Notes under the pieces: generated by a model
The model's database searches: none
What the model was told of the DNA's origin: nothing
What the model saw: only the letters and a program-made list of their open reading frames with translations
Assembly (NCBI RefSeq): GCF_042651565.1
Contig: NZ_JBHSDF010000003.1
Origin: Salinispirillum marinum
Lineage (GTDB): Bacteria > Pseudomonadota > Gammaproteobacteria > Pseudomonadales > Natronospirillaceae
Reading direction: 5' to 3' (one strand)
Length of the DNA: 64,000 nt
Shown here: positions 52,235 through 60,281 of the stretch, in pieces
Position numbering within the stretch: the first letter of the stretch is position 1
How the letters are laid out: each line of letters begins with the position of its first letter
Program-made: the position numbers and the translations under genes

Positions 52235-52258
52235 AAAGGGGCGTGGCGCCCCTTTTTT
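52235..52258 (+). terminator. intrinsic terminator of the zinc operon
   Basis: Stem AAAGGGGCG / CGCCCCTTT with a TGG loop and T-run. Immediately after it, the 14-mer TTTTCCATTACTAC is repeated in tandem (52255-52282), the second copy running into the gabT stop codon. Confidence 0.92.
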
Positions 52259-52278
52259 CCATTACTACTTTTCCATTA

Positions 52279-53559
52279 CTACGCCAATTCGGCAAAACAC
52301 TCGGCAATGATGTCCATACCCTGTTGGAATTGTGCATCCGGAATGGTCAGTGGCATCAGGATGCGCAGTACGTTTCCATAAACCCCGCACGACAGCAGGA
52401 TCAGCCCTTTCTCACGTGCTTTGGCGACAATTTGCCCTGTTAACCCAGCCGCAGGCTTGCTGTGGTCACCGCCGTCAAACAGTTCAACCGCCACCATGGC
52501 GCCCAAGCCACGCACTTCACCAATAACAGCATGTTTTTCAGCCAGCGCGTTAAAGCCCGCAACCATCTGTTCACCCAGTGCTAAAGAACGGGCGAGCAAT
52601 TGTTCTTCTGCAAAAACATCCATGGCCGCAATCGCCGCTGCGCACGCCAAAGGGCTGCCCGCATAGGTGCCCCCCAAACCGCCGGGCGCGATGGCGTCCA
52701 TTATGTCTGCTTTACCACAGACTCCCGCTACTGGGAAACCACCGGCAATGGATTTGGCGAATGTCGTTAAGTCAGCCGCTACACCCATTTGCTCCATCGC
52801 AAAGAAGGTACCGGTTCGACCTGCGCCAGTTTGCACCTCATCGGCCACTAGCAAAATGCCGTGTTCATCGCATAAAGCGCGTAATTGCTGCATAAAGTCT
52901 TTTGGCGCTACGTAGAAGCCACCTTCGCCTTGCACTGGCTCAATTACAATGGCCGCAATGTCTTTAGCTTCCGCATCGTTTTTAAAAATACGGTGGATGC
53001 TGGCCATGGCGTCGGCGGTACTTACGCCGTGCAGCTCACACGGATATTGCGCCCGATAAACACCACCCGGCATCAACCCCATGCCCGCCGAATAAGGCGC
53101 TACCTTGCCGGTCATCGACAAGGTCATCATGGTGCGTCCATGATAGCCGCCGGTAAAGGCAATGACTCCGGCCCGGCCTGTCGCGGCACGGGCGATTTTC
53201 ACCGCATTTTCCAAGGCTTCTGAACCTGTGGTCACCAACAGGGTCTTTTTATCAAAGTCACCGGGTACACGAGCGTTGATTTTTTCGCACAGTTCCACAT
53301 AGGGTTCATAAGCCAATACTTGGAAACAGGTATGCGAGAAACGGTCCAACTGCGCACTCACAGCCGCTTTGATTTTGGGGTGTACATGCCCGGTGTTCAA
53401 CACCGCAATACCGCCCGCAAAATCAATGTACTCTCGACCTTCAACGTCCCATACGGTGGCGTTTTCCGCGCGCTCGGCAAAAATTGGATGGATTTGCCCG
53501 ACCCCACGTGGAACGGCATTTTGGCGACGTTGCATCAAAGATTGATTGGTTTTGGACAT
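52279..53559 (-). CDS. gabT: 4-aminobutyrate aminotransferase GabT
   Basis: 426 residues, the family length. PLP-binding motifs: TGSEALENAVKIAR, the ADEVQTGAGRTG loop and the Schiff-base lysine in TFAKSIAGGFP. It transfers the amino group of GABA to 2-oxoglutarate, giving succinate semialdehyde. No gabD gene is adjacent. It is divergent from the diguanylate cyclase gene; two inverted repeats lie between them. Other omega-aminotransferases of similar sequence cannot be excluded. Confidence 0.9.
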   Translation of the reverse strand: MSKTNQSLMQRRQNAVPRGVGQIHPIFAERAENATVWDVEGREYIDFAGGIAVLNTGHVHPKIKAAVSAQLDRFSHTCFQVLAYEPYVELCEKINARVPGDFDKKTLLVTTGSEALENAVKIARAATGRAGVIAFTGGYHGRTMMTLSMTGKVAPYSAGMGLMPGGVYRAQYPCELHGVSTADAMASIHRIFKNDAEAKDIAAIVIEPVQGEGGFYVAPKDFMQQLRALCDEHGILLVADEVQTGAGRTGTFFAMEQMGVAADLTTFAKSIAGGFPVAGVCGKADIMDAIAPGGLGGTYAGSPLACAAAIAAMDVFAEEQLLARSLALGEQMVAGFNALAEKHAVIGEVRGLGAMVAVELFDGGDHSKPAAGLTGQIVAKAREKGLILLSCGVYGNVLRILMPLTIPDAQFQQGMDIIAECFAELA

Positions 53560-53606
53560 TGGAAATTACCTATTGCTAAACCCGTGTTGGGTCAGACTGT
53601 GTGTTT

Positions 53607-53682
53607 GATATATTGCACAGATTCTAGATGGATTGCCGAGACTGATCAATATATCGAACAAGGTTTTTGTTGTACAAAACCT
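53607..53682. promoter_or_regulatory. two inverted repeats in the gabT/diguanylate cyclase divergent promoter region
   Basis: GATATATTG (53607-53615) is mirrored by CAATATATC (53647-53655), and AGGTTTT (53661-53667) by AAAACCT (53676-53682). They are 48 bp or more upstream of gabT and could be operator sites, with the first pair widely spaced as if bound by two dimers or looped. No regulator gene is adjacent, so none is named. Confidence 0.45.
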
Positions 53683-53784
53683 GACCACACCGGAAAAATC
53701 TGCCACAATGCGCCGAAACAAAGCCTGAATAACGAGAGCAGTATCTAGGGAAGCTCTGAACTGCCAACCGAGAACCTTCAACGA

Positions 53785-54867
53785 ATGGACAATACGCCGC
53801 CCAGAGAAGCGTCTAAAAAGGTCACGAATAAGTTGCTATTAAATCGTGACCAAAATATGGCGAACAAAATCATTCTGCGGATTTTTTGGCCCCGGCTTAG
53901 CGGCAATGTGTTAACGATGGTGGCCTTTTGGGCCGTGCTGTCCGAACTCTATCCGTCTGCTTCGTATTGGCCATGGCTGATCCTGCAACCGATACTTATT
54001 CCGTTGCTCACGGTTCTACACGTTAAATTCAGCAAAAACCCGATCCGTGCCGAGCAACTCAATCTGCTTGCTGATGGCATTCCTTTGGGGCTCTGGATTG
54101 TGTACATGCAATTCAACCTGCTGCCCAGCGCTTTATTGATGACGCTTATTGCCATGAACAACATGGCCTTCGGAGGGCCAAAAAACCTGCTGTATTCGTT
54201 AATTCTCATGGCCGTAGGCATCTTGGCTGGCGTGCTAATTTGGGGGATAGAATTACAGATTGGTGCCTCGGAGCGCGTCATTTTTGCCACCCTGCCTATT
54301 TTGGTCTACTACCCCATTCTAATGAGCACCCTGCTTTACAACTATTCGCGCAAATTGCGCCAACAAAAGCACCAATTGCGTCACCTCAGTACGCTGGATG
54401 ATTTATCCGGACTATACAATCGGCGCTATTGGTCGTTGGCGGTGGAAACCTGGCTGGAGCAGAATCAATCAGGCACTTTACTCATGTTGGATCTGGATCA
54501 TTTTAAAGCGATCAATGATCAACTGGGTCACGCCACGGGTGACACCGTGATACAGCGTACCGGAACATTGCTGCGCGACCAGATGCGCACAGATGACATT
54601 GCTGGGCGTCTTGGCGGCGAAGAATTTGGCGTACTGCTTCCTAACACCACAAGCAACGAAGCCTTGCACATTGCCGAACGCTTACGCCTAGGCATCGCGC
54701 AAGAAACGGCCGCTTTGTGTCAACCACTCAGTTGTACCGTCAGCATCGGCTTGGCCGAACGACAACCGACCGATACCTCATTGGAGATTTGGTTGGGTCG
54801 GGCAGATCGCGCACTTTATGCCGCAAAGGATCAGGGTCGAAACAACGTTACCGCCGCATTCAACTGA
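53785..54867 (+). CDS. membrane diguanylate cyclase (GGDEF, active type)
   Basis: 360 residues. The N-terminal half has five to six membrane segments (about 33-185), probably a MASE2-type sensor region, then a GGDEF domain. The active-site motif is GGEEF at 277-281, and the RxxD inhibitory site (Arg268, Asp271) lies five residues before it, so product inhibition is expected. It makes c-di-GMP, while the EAL fragment at the start of the window may degrade it. Signal unknown. Confidence 0.9.
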   Translation: MDNTPPREASKKVTNKLLLNRDQNMANKIILRIFWPRLSGNVLTMVAFWAVLSELYPSASYWPWLILQPILIPLLTVLHVKFSKNPIRAEQLNLLADGIPLGLWIVYMQFNLLPSALLMTLIAMNNMAFGGPKNLLYSLILMAVGILAGVLIWGIELQIGASERVIFATLPILVYYPILMSTLLYNYSRKLRQQKHQLRHLSTLDDLSGLYNRRYWSLAVETWLEQNQSGTLLMLDLDHFKAINDQLGHATGDTVIQRTGTLLRDQMRTDDIAGRLGGEEFGVLLPNTTSNEALHIAERLRLGIAQETAALCQPLSCTVSIGLAERQPTDTSLEIWLGRADRALYAAKDQGRNNVTAAFN

Positions 54868-54879
54868 CGCGCCTAAAAT

Positions 54880-54903
54880 CTATATCAAAGTTTTTTGATA
54901 TAG
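54880..54903. promoter_or_regulatory. SahR-type operator before sahR-metK-ahcY
   Basis: Perfect inverted repeat, arms CTATATCAAA and TTTGATATAG around GTTT (24 bp). It ends 3 bp before a promoter-like TTGACT (54907) with TAGACT 16 bp on (54929), so a bound repressor would block transcription. Position before an ArsR/methyltransferase regulator gene and the SAM cycle genes points to SahR autoregulation. Confidence 0.75.
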
Positions 54904-54942
54904 TTATTGACTCCGCCCGCTCGATCATTAGACTTGCGTTCT

Positions 54943-55896
54943 ATGACCCAATCATCCCCATATGAAGCATGGGCGTTGCACCTTAAAGCTGCGGCCGACC
55001 CTTTGCGCTTACTGATTTTGCGTGTATTGCGTCAACAGTCGTATGGGGTGCTGGAACTGGTGCACATATTGGATATTCAGCAGTCGCGGTTGAGCCATCA
55101 TTTAAAAGTGCTCACGCAGGCTGAATTGCTGACGCCGCGGCGCGAAGGCAATTCAATTTTTTATCAACGCATGCCGTCTATTGTGTCCTGGGTACAGACC
55201 CTGTACGCCACACTCGACGACTGGCCGCTGCCGCGTGAAGTGTTGCAACGCCAACAACAGGTCAGCGAAGAACGTCGGCAATTGGCAGAAGCCTTTTTCA
55301 CTCGGCATGCCGGAGAGTTCAAAGAGCGTCAGGATCTTATTGCCGAGTATCCACAGTACGCCCAACAGGCTCTGGCACTGTTGGAGCATGCTGGGGTTCA
55401 GCATCATCACGCGGTTGAAGTGGGCCCCGGTTTGGGGGAGTTTTTGCACGAATTAGCGCGTCGTTTCAACCACGTTGATGCAGTCGACATCGCGCAAGAA
55501 ATGCTAACGGTTGCGCAACAGAGAGCGACCCAAGATAACATTCGATTTTTTTGCGGTGATCTTGCCAAGTGGTTTAGCACGTACTCGCAGCACCCTGATT
55601 TGGTGGTCTACAACATGGTCTTGCATCATGTACCGGACCCCGCAACAGAATTGTCGCATGCCGGGAGTATTTTGTGCTCAGGCGGCCACCTTTTGGTGAC
55701 GGATTTATGCCGGCATGAACACCAATGGGCACGTACCAGCTGTGGCGATCAGTGGCTGGGTTTTGCCGATGAAGACTTGATGAACTGGGCCAACGAAGCC
55801 GGGTTGATCTTGCAACAGCGCAGCGTCACGGCCTTGCGCAATGGCTTTCAGGTTCAATGTCTGCTGTGGCGAAAGCCAAGCACAGGAACCGAATAA
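54943..55896 (+). CDS. sahR: SahR-type ArsR regulator fused to a SAM-binding methyltransferase domain
   Basis: 317 residues from ATG 54943. An ArsR winged helix-turn-helix (about 8-85; LELVHILDIQQSRLSHHLKVL) is followed by a class I methyltransferase-like domain whose motif I is EVGPGLGEF (159-167), with FCGDLAKWF and LHHVPDPATELSHAGSIL. SahR regulators sense S-adenosylhomocysteine and repress the SAM cycle genes; the location before metK-ahcY-metF fits that. No Shine-Dalgarno precedes this ATG, and the predicted promoter would start only a few bases upstream, so the mRNA may be leaderless. Confidence 0.85.
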   Translation: MTQSSPYEAWALHLKAAADPLRLLILRVLRQQSYGVLELVHILDIQQSRLSHHLKVLTQAELLTPRREGNSIFYQRMPSIVSWVQTLYATLDDWPLPREVLQRQQQVSEERRQLAEAFFTRHAGEFKERQDLIAEYPQYAQQALALLEHAGVQHHHAVEVGPGLGEFLHELARRFNHVDAVDIAQEMLTVAQQRATQDNIRFFCGDLAKWFSTYSQHPDLVVYNMVLHHVPDPATELSHAGSILCSGGHLLVTDLCRHEHQWARTSCGDQWLGFADEDLMNWANEAGLILQQRSVTALRNGFQVQCLLWRKPSTGTE

Positions 55897-55953
55897 CTTT
55901 TTCGTTTATCCGTCCCAACCTTAGGACGCTCGACCACACAGGGCTACATCATT

Positions 55954-57111
55954 ATGAAGCAATACTTGTTCACCTCTGAATCAGTATCGGAAGGACACCC
56001 CGACAAAATGGCCGACCAGATCAGCGACGCTGTTCTGGATGCGATACTGAAAGACGATGCGCACTCACGTGTTGCCGTTGAAACCATGGTGAAAACCGGC
56101 ATGGTGATCATCGCCGGTGAAGTACGCACGAACACCTATGTTGATCTTGAAGACATCGTACGTGATGTGGTGCTTGATATTGGCTACAACAGCTCCGATG
56201 TTGGTTTTGATGGTGCCAGTTGCGCCGTACTGAACGCCATTGGCAAACAGTCTTCTGATATCGCTATGGGTGTGGACGAAGCCGAAGCAAAAGAACTCGG
56301 CGCGGGCGACCAAGGTTTGATGTTCGGCTACGCCACCAACGAAACCGATGTACTCATGCCAGCACCGATTTTCTATTCTCACCGCTTGGTACAAAAACAA
56401 GCCGAGGTGCGTAAATCCGGCAAACTGAGCTGGTTGCGTCCCGATGCCAAAAGCCAGGTGACCTTGCGTTACGACAATGGCGTACCGGTGGCGGTCGATG
56501 CGGTGGTGCTGTCGACCCAGCACAGCCCGGATATCAGCCAAGCGGAACTGCGTGAAGCGGTAATGGAAGAAATCATCAAACCCGTATTGCCAGCCGAATG
56601 GTTGCACAAAGACACCCTGTTCCACATCAACCCGACTGGCCAGTTCATTATTGGTGGCCCAGTGGGTGATTGTGGCCTGACGGGCCGGAAGATCATCGTC
56701 GACACTTACGGCGGCATGGCACGGCACGGTGGTGGTGCGTTTTCGGGCAAAGACCCTTCTAAAGTAGACCGTTCAGCGGCATACGCCGGGCGTTATGTAG
56801 CGAAAAACATCGTGGCCGCTGGCCTGGCTGACCGTTGCGAAATTCAGGTGTCTTATGCCATCGGCGTGGCGGAACCTACGTCCATCTCCATTGAAACCTT
56901 TGGCACCCATAAAGTGTCGGAAGACGTGATTGCTGAGCTGGTGCGTGAACATTTTGACCTGCGCCCCGGTGGCATCATCAGCATGCTGGATTTACGTCGA
57001 CCAATCTATCGCGACACCGCTGCTTATGGTCACTTTGGCCGTGAACTGCCGAATTTCACCTGGGAAAAAACAGACAAAGCGGCTGCGTTAAAAGCCGCTG
57101 CCGGACTCTAA
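55954..57111 (+). CDS. metK: S-adenosylmethionine synthetase
   Basis: 385 residues. Motifs: the ATP-site opening SESVSEGHPDKMADQ, GAGDQGLMFGYAT, GGGAFSGKDPSKVDRS and DRCEIQVSYAIGVAEP. Makes S-adenosylmethionine from methionine and ATP. It is 57 bp after sahR and is followed by ahcY, so the pair can turn over SAM and SAH together. It starts MKQYLFTSESVSEGH, in line with other family members. Confidence 0.97.
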   Translation: MKQYLFTSESVSEGHPDKMADQISDAVLDAILKDDAHSRVAVETMVKTGMVIIAGEVRTNTYVDLEDIVRDVVLDIGYNSSDVGFDGASCAVLNAIGKQSSDIAMGVDEAEAKELGAGDQGLMFGYATNETDVLMPAPIFYSHRLVQKQAEVRKSGKLSWLRPDAKSQVTLRYDNGVPVAVDAVVLSTQHSPDISQAELREAVMEEIIKPVLPAEWLHKDTLFHINPTGQFIIGGPVGDCGLTGRKIIVDTYGGMARHGGGAFSGKDPSKVDRSAAYAGRYVAKNIVAAGLADRCEIQVSYAIGVAEPTSISIETFGTHKVSEDVIAELVREHFDLRPGGIISMLDLRRPIYRDTAAYGHFGRELPNFTWEKTDKAAALKAAAGL

Positions 57112-57135
57112 GCGGCCCTCTTTTTGGCCGCATAA

Positions 57136-57158
57136 AGGGCAATGCTCTGCATTGCCCT
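57136..57158. promoter_or_regulatory. hairpin between metK and ahcY
   Basis: Stem AGGGCAATG / CATTGCCCT (9 bp) with a CTCTG loop, preceded by a GCGGCC/GGCCGC repeat at 57113-57132. No long T-run follows, so it is a weak terminator, a processing site or a stability element. I see no SAH riboswitch here, in keeping with control by SahR. Confidence 0.5.
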
Positions 57159-57182
57159 CATTTCAGACTGCGAGGAAACACC

Positions 57183-58583
57183 ATGACCACCGCAACACAA
57201 CTCAGCACCTTCACCGATTATAAAGTCGCCGACATCTCATTGGCTAAGTATGGCCGGGCAGAAATTGATATTGCCGAAACTGAAATGCCGGCCCTGATGG
57301 CGCTGCGCGAAAAGTACCGTGCGGAGCAGCCATTGAAAGGCGCGCGCATTATGGGTTGCATCCACATGACCATTCAAACGGCCGTGTTGATTGAAACCTT
57401 GATTGATTTGGGTGCTGACGTGCGCTGGTCATCGTGCAACATTTTCTCCACGCAGGATCACGCCGCCGCCGCCATTGCTGCTGCGGGCATTCCCGTTTTC
57501 GCTTGGAAAGGTGAAACAGAAGAAGAATTTTTGTGGTGCATCGAGCAGACTATTTTGGCTGAAAAAGACGGCAAAACACCGTGGAATGCCAACATTATCC
57601 TGGATGACGGCGGCGATCTAACCGAGATGGTGCACAGCAAGTACCCGCAAATGCTGGATAGCATTCACGGTATTTCGGAAGAAACCACCACTGGTGTACA
57701 CCGCCTGCTAGACATGCTGAAGAAAGGCACGCTGAAAGTGCCCGCCATCAACGTGAACGACTCGGTCACGAAATCGAAAAACGACAACAAATATGGTTGC
57801 CGTCATTCTCTGAACGATGCCATCAAGCGCGGTACAGATCACCTCTTGGCAGGTAAAAAGGCTTTGGTGATTGGTTATGGCGATGTGGGCAAAGGCTCTG
57901 CGGCGTCATTGCGTCAGGAAGGTATGATCGTAAAGGTCACGGAAGTCGATCCAATCTGTGCGATGCAAGCCTGCATGGACGGTTTTGAAGTAGTTTCTCC
58001 GTACAAAGACGGCATCAATACGCAGTCGGCCGATGGCATCAATACAGAACTGCTGGCGACCACCGATATTCTGGTGACCACCACCGGCAATACGAATGTG
58101 TGCGATAAGTACATGTTGGCGGCGCTTAAAAAAGGTGCTGTGGTCTGTAACATTGGTCACTTCGACAATGAAATCGACACGGCCTTTATGCGCAAGACCT
58201 GGCAGTGGGATGAGATTAAACCCCAAGTGCACAAGATCTACCGCAGTGCGGACAAAGGCGATTTCCTAATTCTGTTATCCGAAGGCCGTTTGGTGAACTT
58301 GGGCAATGCTACCGGTCACCCGAGCCGTATCATGGATGGTTCATTTGCGAACCAAGTGTTGGCGCAAATGTATTTGTATGAGCAAAAATTTGCGGATCTG
58401 CCAGCCGCTGAAAAAGCCAAGCACCTGTATGTCAAGGTTCTGCCGAAGAAGCTGGACGAAGAAGTGGCTGCCGAAATGGTACGCGGGTTCGGTGGGGTGA
58501 TAACTCAACTGACGCCCCAACAAGCCGAATACATTGGCGTAGAGGTTGACGGGCCCTTCAAGCCTAACGATTACAAATACTAA
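57183..58583 (+). CDS. ahcY: adenosylhomocysteinase (SAH hydrolase)
   Basis: 466 residues. Substrate and NAD-binding motifs: CNIFSTQDHAAAAI, GCRHSLNDAIKRGTDHLL, ALVIGYGDVGKGSA and CNIGHFDNEID, with the C-terminal substrate and NAD lid ending in KPNDYKY. It splits S-adenosylhomocysteine into adenosine and homocysteine, which metF and methionine synthase return to methionine. It contains the proteobacterial insertion (residues about 140-180). GAGG stands 8 nt before the ATG. The downstream IR at 58583-58766 starts at its stop codon. Confidence 0.97.
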   Translation: MTTATQLSTFTDYKVADISLAKYGRAEIDIAETEMPALMALREKYRAEQPLKGARIMGCIHMTIQTAVLIETLIDLGADVRWSSCNIFSTQDHAAAAIAAAGIPVFAWKGETEEEFLWCIEQTILAEKDGKTPWNANIILDDGGDLTEMVHSKYPQMLDSIHGISEETTTGVHRLLDMLKKGTLKVPAINVNDSVTKSKNDNKYGCRHSLNDAIKRGTDHLLAGKKALVIGYGDVGKGSAASLRQEGMIVKVTEVDPICAMQACMDGFEVVSPYKDGINTQSADGINTELLATTDILVTTTGNTNVCDKYMLAALKKGAVVCNIGHFDNEIDTAFMRKTWQWDEIKPQVHKIYRSADKGDFLILLSEGRLVNLGNATGHPSRIMDGSFANQVLAQMYLYEQKFADLPAAEKAKHLYVKVLPKKLDEEVAAEMVRGFGGVITQLTPQQAEYIGVEVDGPFKPNDYKY

Positions 58584-58766
58584 AAAGCAAAGCGATAGCT
58601 CCTTGGCTACTCGCCAAGAGCGTTGATGCCGGAGCCCTTGCGCGGATCGCCGTAAATACGTCCGTGTAGGCTCGCTGAACACATCCATGTGTTCAAACGT
58701 CCGCTACAGGGCTCCGGCATCAGCGCTCTTAGCTAAGTATCATGGCCAACTTTCAGCTTTGCTTTT
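58583..58766. repeat. long imperfect inverted repeat between ahcY and metF
   Basis: A 184-bp near-hairpin. Inner arms run from AAGAGCG-T-TGATGCCGGAGC (58616 on) to its mirror ending GCTCCGGCATCA-G-CGCTCTT (58730); outer arms are AAAAGCAAAGC (58583-58593) and GCTTTGCTTTT (58756-58766). Inner loop has GAACACATCCATGTGTTC. It looks like a dispersed intergenic palindrome or a strong transcript end. Right of it, 58767-58982, no ORF of note is seen. Confidence 0.8.
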
Positions 58767-58982
58767 CTGCAAGCGCTGGACGGATGAATTGCTAGACATA
58801 TGGTGGTAGAAGGACTGAGTGGCGGACTTTATGCCTGCCGTTTTGATAGAGATGGGATGTGGTATTGGAAAGGTGGTAGGTAGGCATGGAGGTATGACAG
58901 ACCTTATGCCGCCATGGATGGCGTTCCCATCGCCGTGATGAATGGCGTACCTAACGCCACGGAGCATCAGCAAAGAGTAATA

Positions 58983-59831
58983 ATGACAATGAAAACACCC
59001 ATTAGTTTTGAATTCTTCCCGCCGAAAACGGAAGAAGGCGCGGTGAAATTGCAGCAAGTGCATGCCGAACTCAGCACACTGAAGCCGGAGTTCTTTTCCG
59101 TCACCTATGGTGCCGGCGGCTCCACGCAAGAACGCACCATCAATACTGTGCTTGATCTGAATGCCAAAGGCATCAGCACCGCTCCGCACCTGAGTTGCAT
59201 TGGCTCTACGACTGCCTTGTTGAAAGGTTTGTTGAACCGTTACCAAGCGCACGGCATTAACCGCATTGTCGCCCTGCGCGGTGATCTACCCTCAGGTATG
59301 GGCGGCGGAACAGGTGGGGATTTCAATCATGCAATTGATCTTGTCGCGTTCATCCGCAAAGAATATGGCGATGCCTTCCATCTTGAAGTCGCCGCCTACC
59401 CCGAAATGCATCCACAAGCAGGCAGCATAGAAAAAGATATTCAGCATTTTGTCGCCAAAGCCAAAGCTGGTGCCGACTCGGCCATCACGCAATATTTCTA
59501 CAATGCGGATGCTTACTTCCATTTCGTGGATCGGATTCGTGCGATTGGCTGCGATATCCCCATTATTCCCGGCATCATGCCCATCACCAACTACAGCAAT
59601 CTGGCGCGTTTCAGTGATGCCTGTGGGGCTGAAATCCCACGTTGGATGCGTAAACAACTGGAAGCCTACGGTGACGACAGCGCTAGCATTAAAGCCTTTG
59701 GCTTAGACGTTGTGAGCCGGTTGTGTGAACAACTGATTGCTGGCGGTGCGCCGGCCCTGCACTTTTATTCGATGAACCAGACCGCCGCCAGCAAAGCCAT
59801 TTGTGACAGATTAGGACTCTCGCCTAATTGA
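58983..59831 (+). CDS. metF: 5,10-methylenetetrahydrofolate reductase
   Basis: 282 residues from ATG 58983; 58989 is also possible and neither has a strong Shine-Dalgarno. Motifs: ISFEFFPPKTEEG with the catalytic Glu near the N-terminus, FSVTYGAGGST, ALRGDLPSGMGG and PGIMPITNYSNLARFSDACG for FAD binding. It reduces methylene-tetrahydrofolate to the methyl donor for methionine. It closes the methyl-cycle block but is separated from ahcY by 400 bp with a long inverted repeat, so it may have its own transcript. Another long repeat follows it. Confidence 0.95.
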   Translation: MTMKTPISFEFFPPKTEEGAVKLQQVHAELSTLKPEFFSVTYGAGGSTQERTINTVLDLNAKGISTAPHLSCIGSTTALLKGLLNRYQAHGINRIVALRGDLPSGMGGGTGGDFNHAIDLVAFIRKEYGDAFHLEVAAYPEMHPQAGSIEKDIQHFVAKAKAGADSAITQYFYNADAYFHFVDRIRAIGCDIPIIPGIMPITNYSNLARFSDACGAEIPRWMRKQLEAYGDDSASIKAFGLDVVSRLCEQLIAGGAPALHFYSMNQTAASKAICDRLGLSPN

Positions 59832-59841
59832 GAAAATAATC

Positions 59842-59963
59842 GAATAAGCCCAGAGGCGAAAATTTGGCAAGGCAAGAAAGCCCAAGAACGCGCAGTTTAC
59901 TTAATGTAAACGAGCATTTTTGGGCTTTCTTAACAACGCCAAATTGAGAAAAGGAGCTTATTC
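59842..59963. repeat. long nested inverted repeat after metF
   Basis: A 122-bp imperfect palindrome: GAATAAGC at 59842 mirrors GCTTATTC at 59956-59963; AATTTGGC mirrors GCCAAATT; AAGAAAGCCCAA mirrors TTGGGCTTTCTT; and GTTTAC mirrors GTAAAC in the centre around TTAAT. TTGAGAAAA is repeated on both outer sides. No protein. It could end metF transcription from one side and the small minus-strand ORF from the other. Confidence 0.8.
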
Positions 59964-60126
59964 AACCCGTAATTTGGCAAACCTTGCACTCGCCATTCGT
60001 AGGCACACTGGTCTCCACATACCGCACCCGTCTTATTGGGCTGGTGCGATCCGGTTGAATCTGAAAACGCCGACCATCACGCTTGTCTTGCGCTACGTTT
60101 GCTTGAGGAATCGGGCAACTGGTCAT
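59962..60126 (-). CDS. small ORF, 54 residues, CxxC-containing, divergent from the Pho box
   Basis: Start ATG at 60126 has an excellent Shine-Dalgarno (GGAGG, 6 nt spacing). The product is basic (several Arg in RRFQIQPDRTSPIRRVRYV), with CKVC near the C-terminus and one Cys at position 4; no signal or membrane segment. A 54-residue protein with CxxC could bind a metal or be a redox factor, but I do not recognise it. Its stop codon lies at the edge of the 59842-59963 repeat, which may be its terminator. A divergent promoter region of 155 bp separates it from the phosphate operon. Confidence 0.5.
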   Translation of the reverse strand: MTSCPIPQANVAQDKRDGRRFQIQPDRTSPIRRVRYVETSVPTNGECKVCQITG

Positions 60127-60210
60127 GATACACCTCCGTTGAAATTGAATATTAGAATACTCTTAATTATAGACTTTGCAAGTTTCTTTTGCACCCGCCA
60201 CCAACCAAAT

Positions 60211-60250
60211 ATGTCATTTTTATGTCATTTTTGTGTCAGCCAATTATAAT
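60211..60250 (+). promoter_or_regulatory. Pho box with -10 for the DUF47-pit operon
   Basis: Three TGTCA half-sites at 60212, 60223 and 60234, each 11 bp apart, as in known PhoB direct repeats. A perfect -10 TATAAT lies at 60245-60250, 6 bp past the last repeat, where a PhoB site replaces the -35. Transcription should start near 60257, 25 bp before the DUF47 ATG. Confidence 0.85.
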
Positions 60251-60281
60251 GCCCGCCTGAACGATCTTGCGGAGTTTAGTT

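Noticed and set aside
57112..57182. SAH riboswitch before ahcY
   Set aside because: The gap is only 71 bp and made of two simple hairpins, without the conserved SAH-aptamer core; control by SahR is more likely.
58800..58883. A 27-codon ORF upstream of metF
   Set aside because: No Shine-Dalgarno and no recognisable feature; the region is probably leader or spacer DNA.
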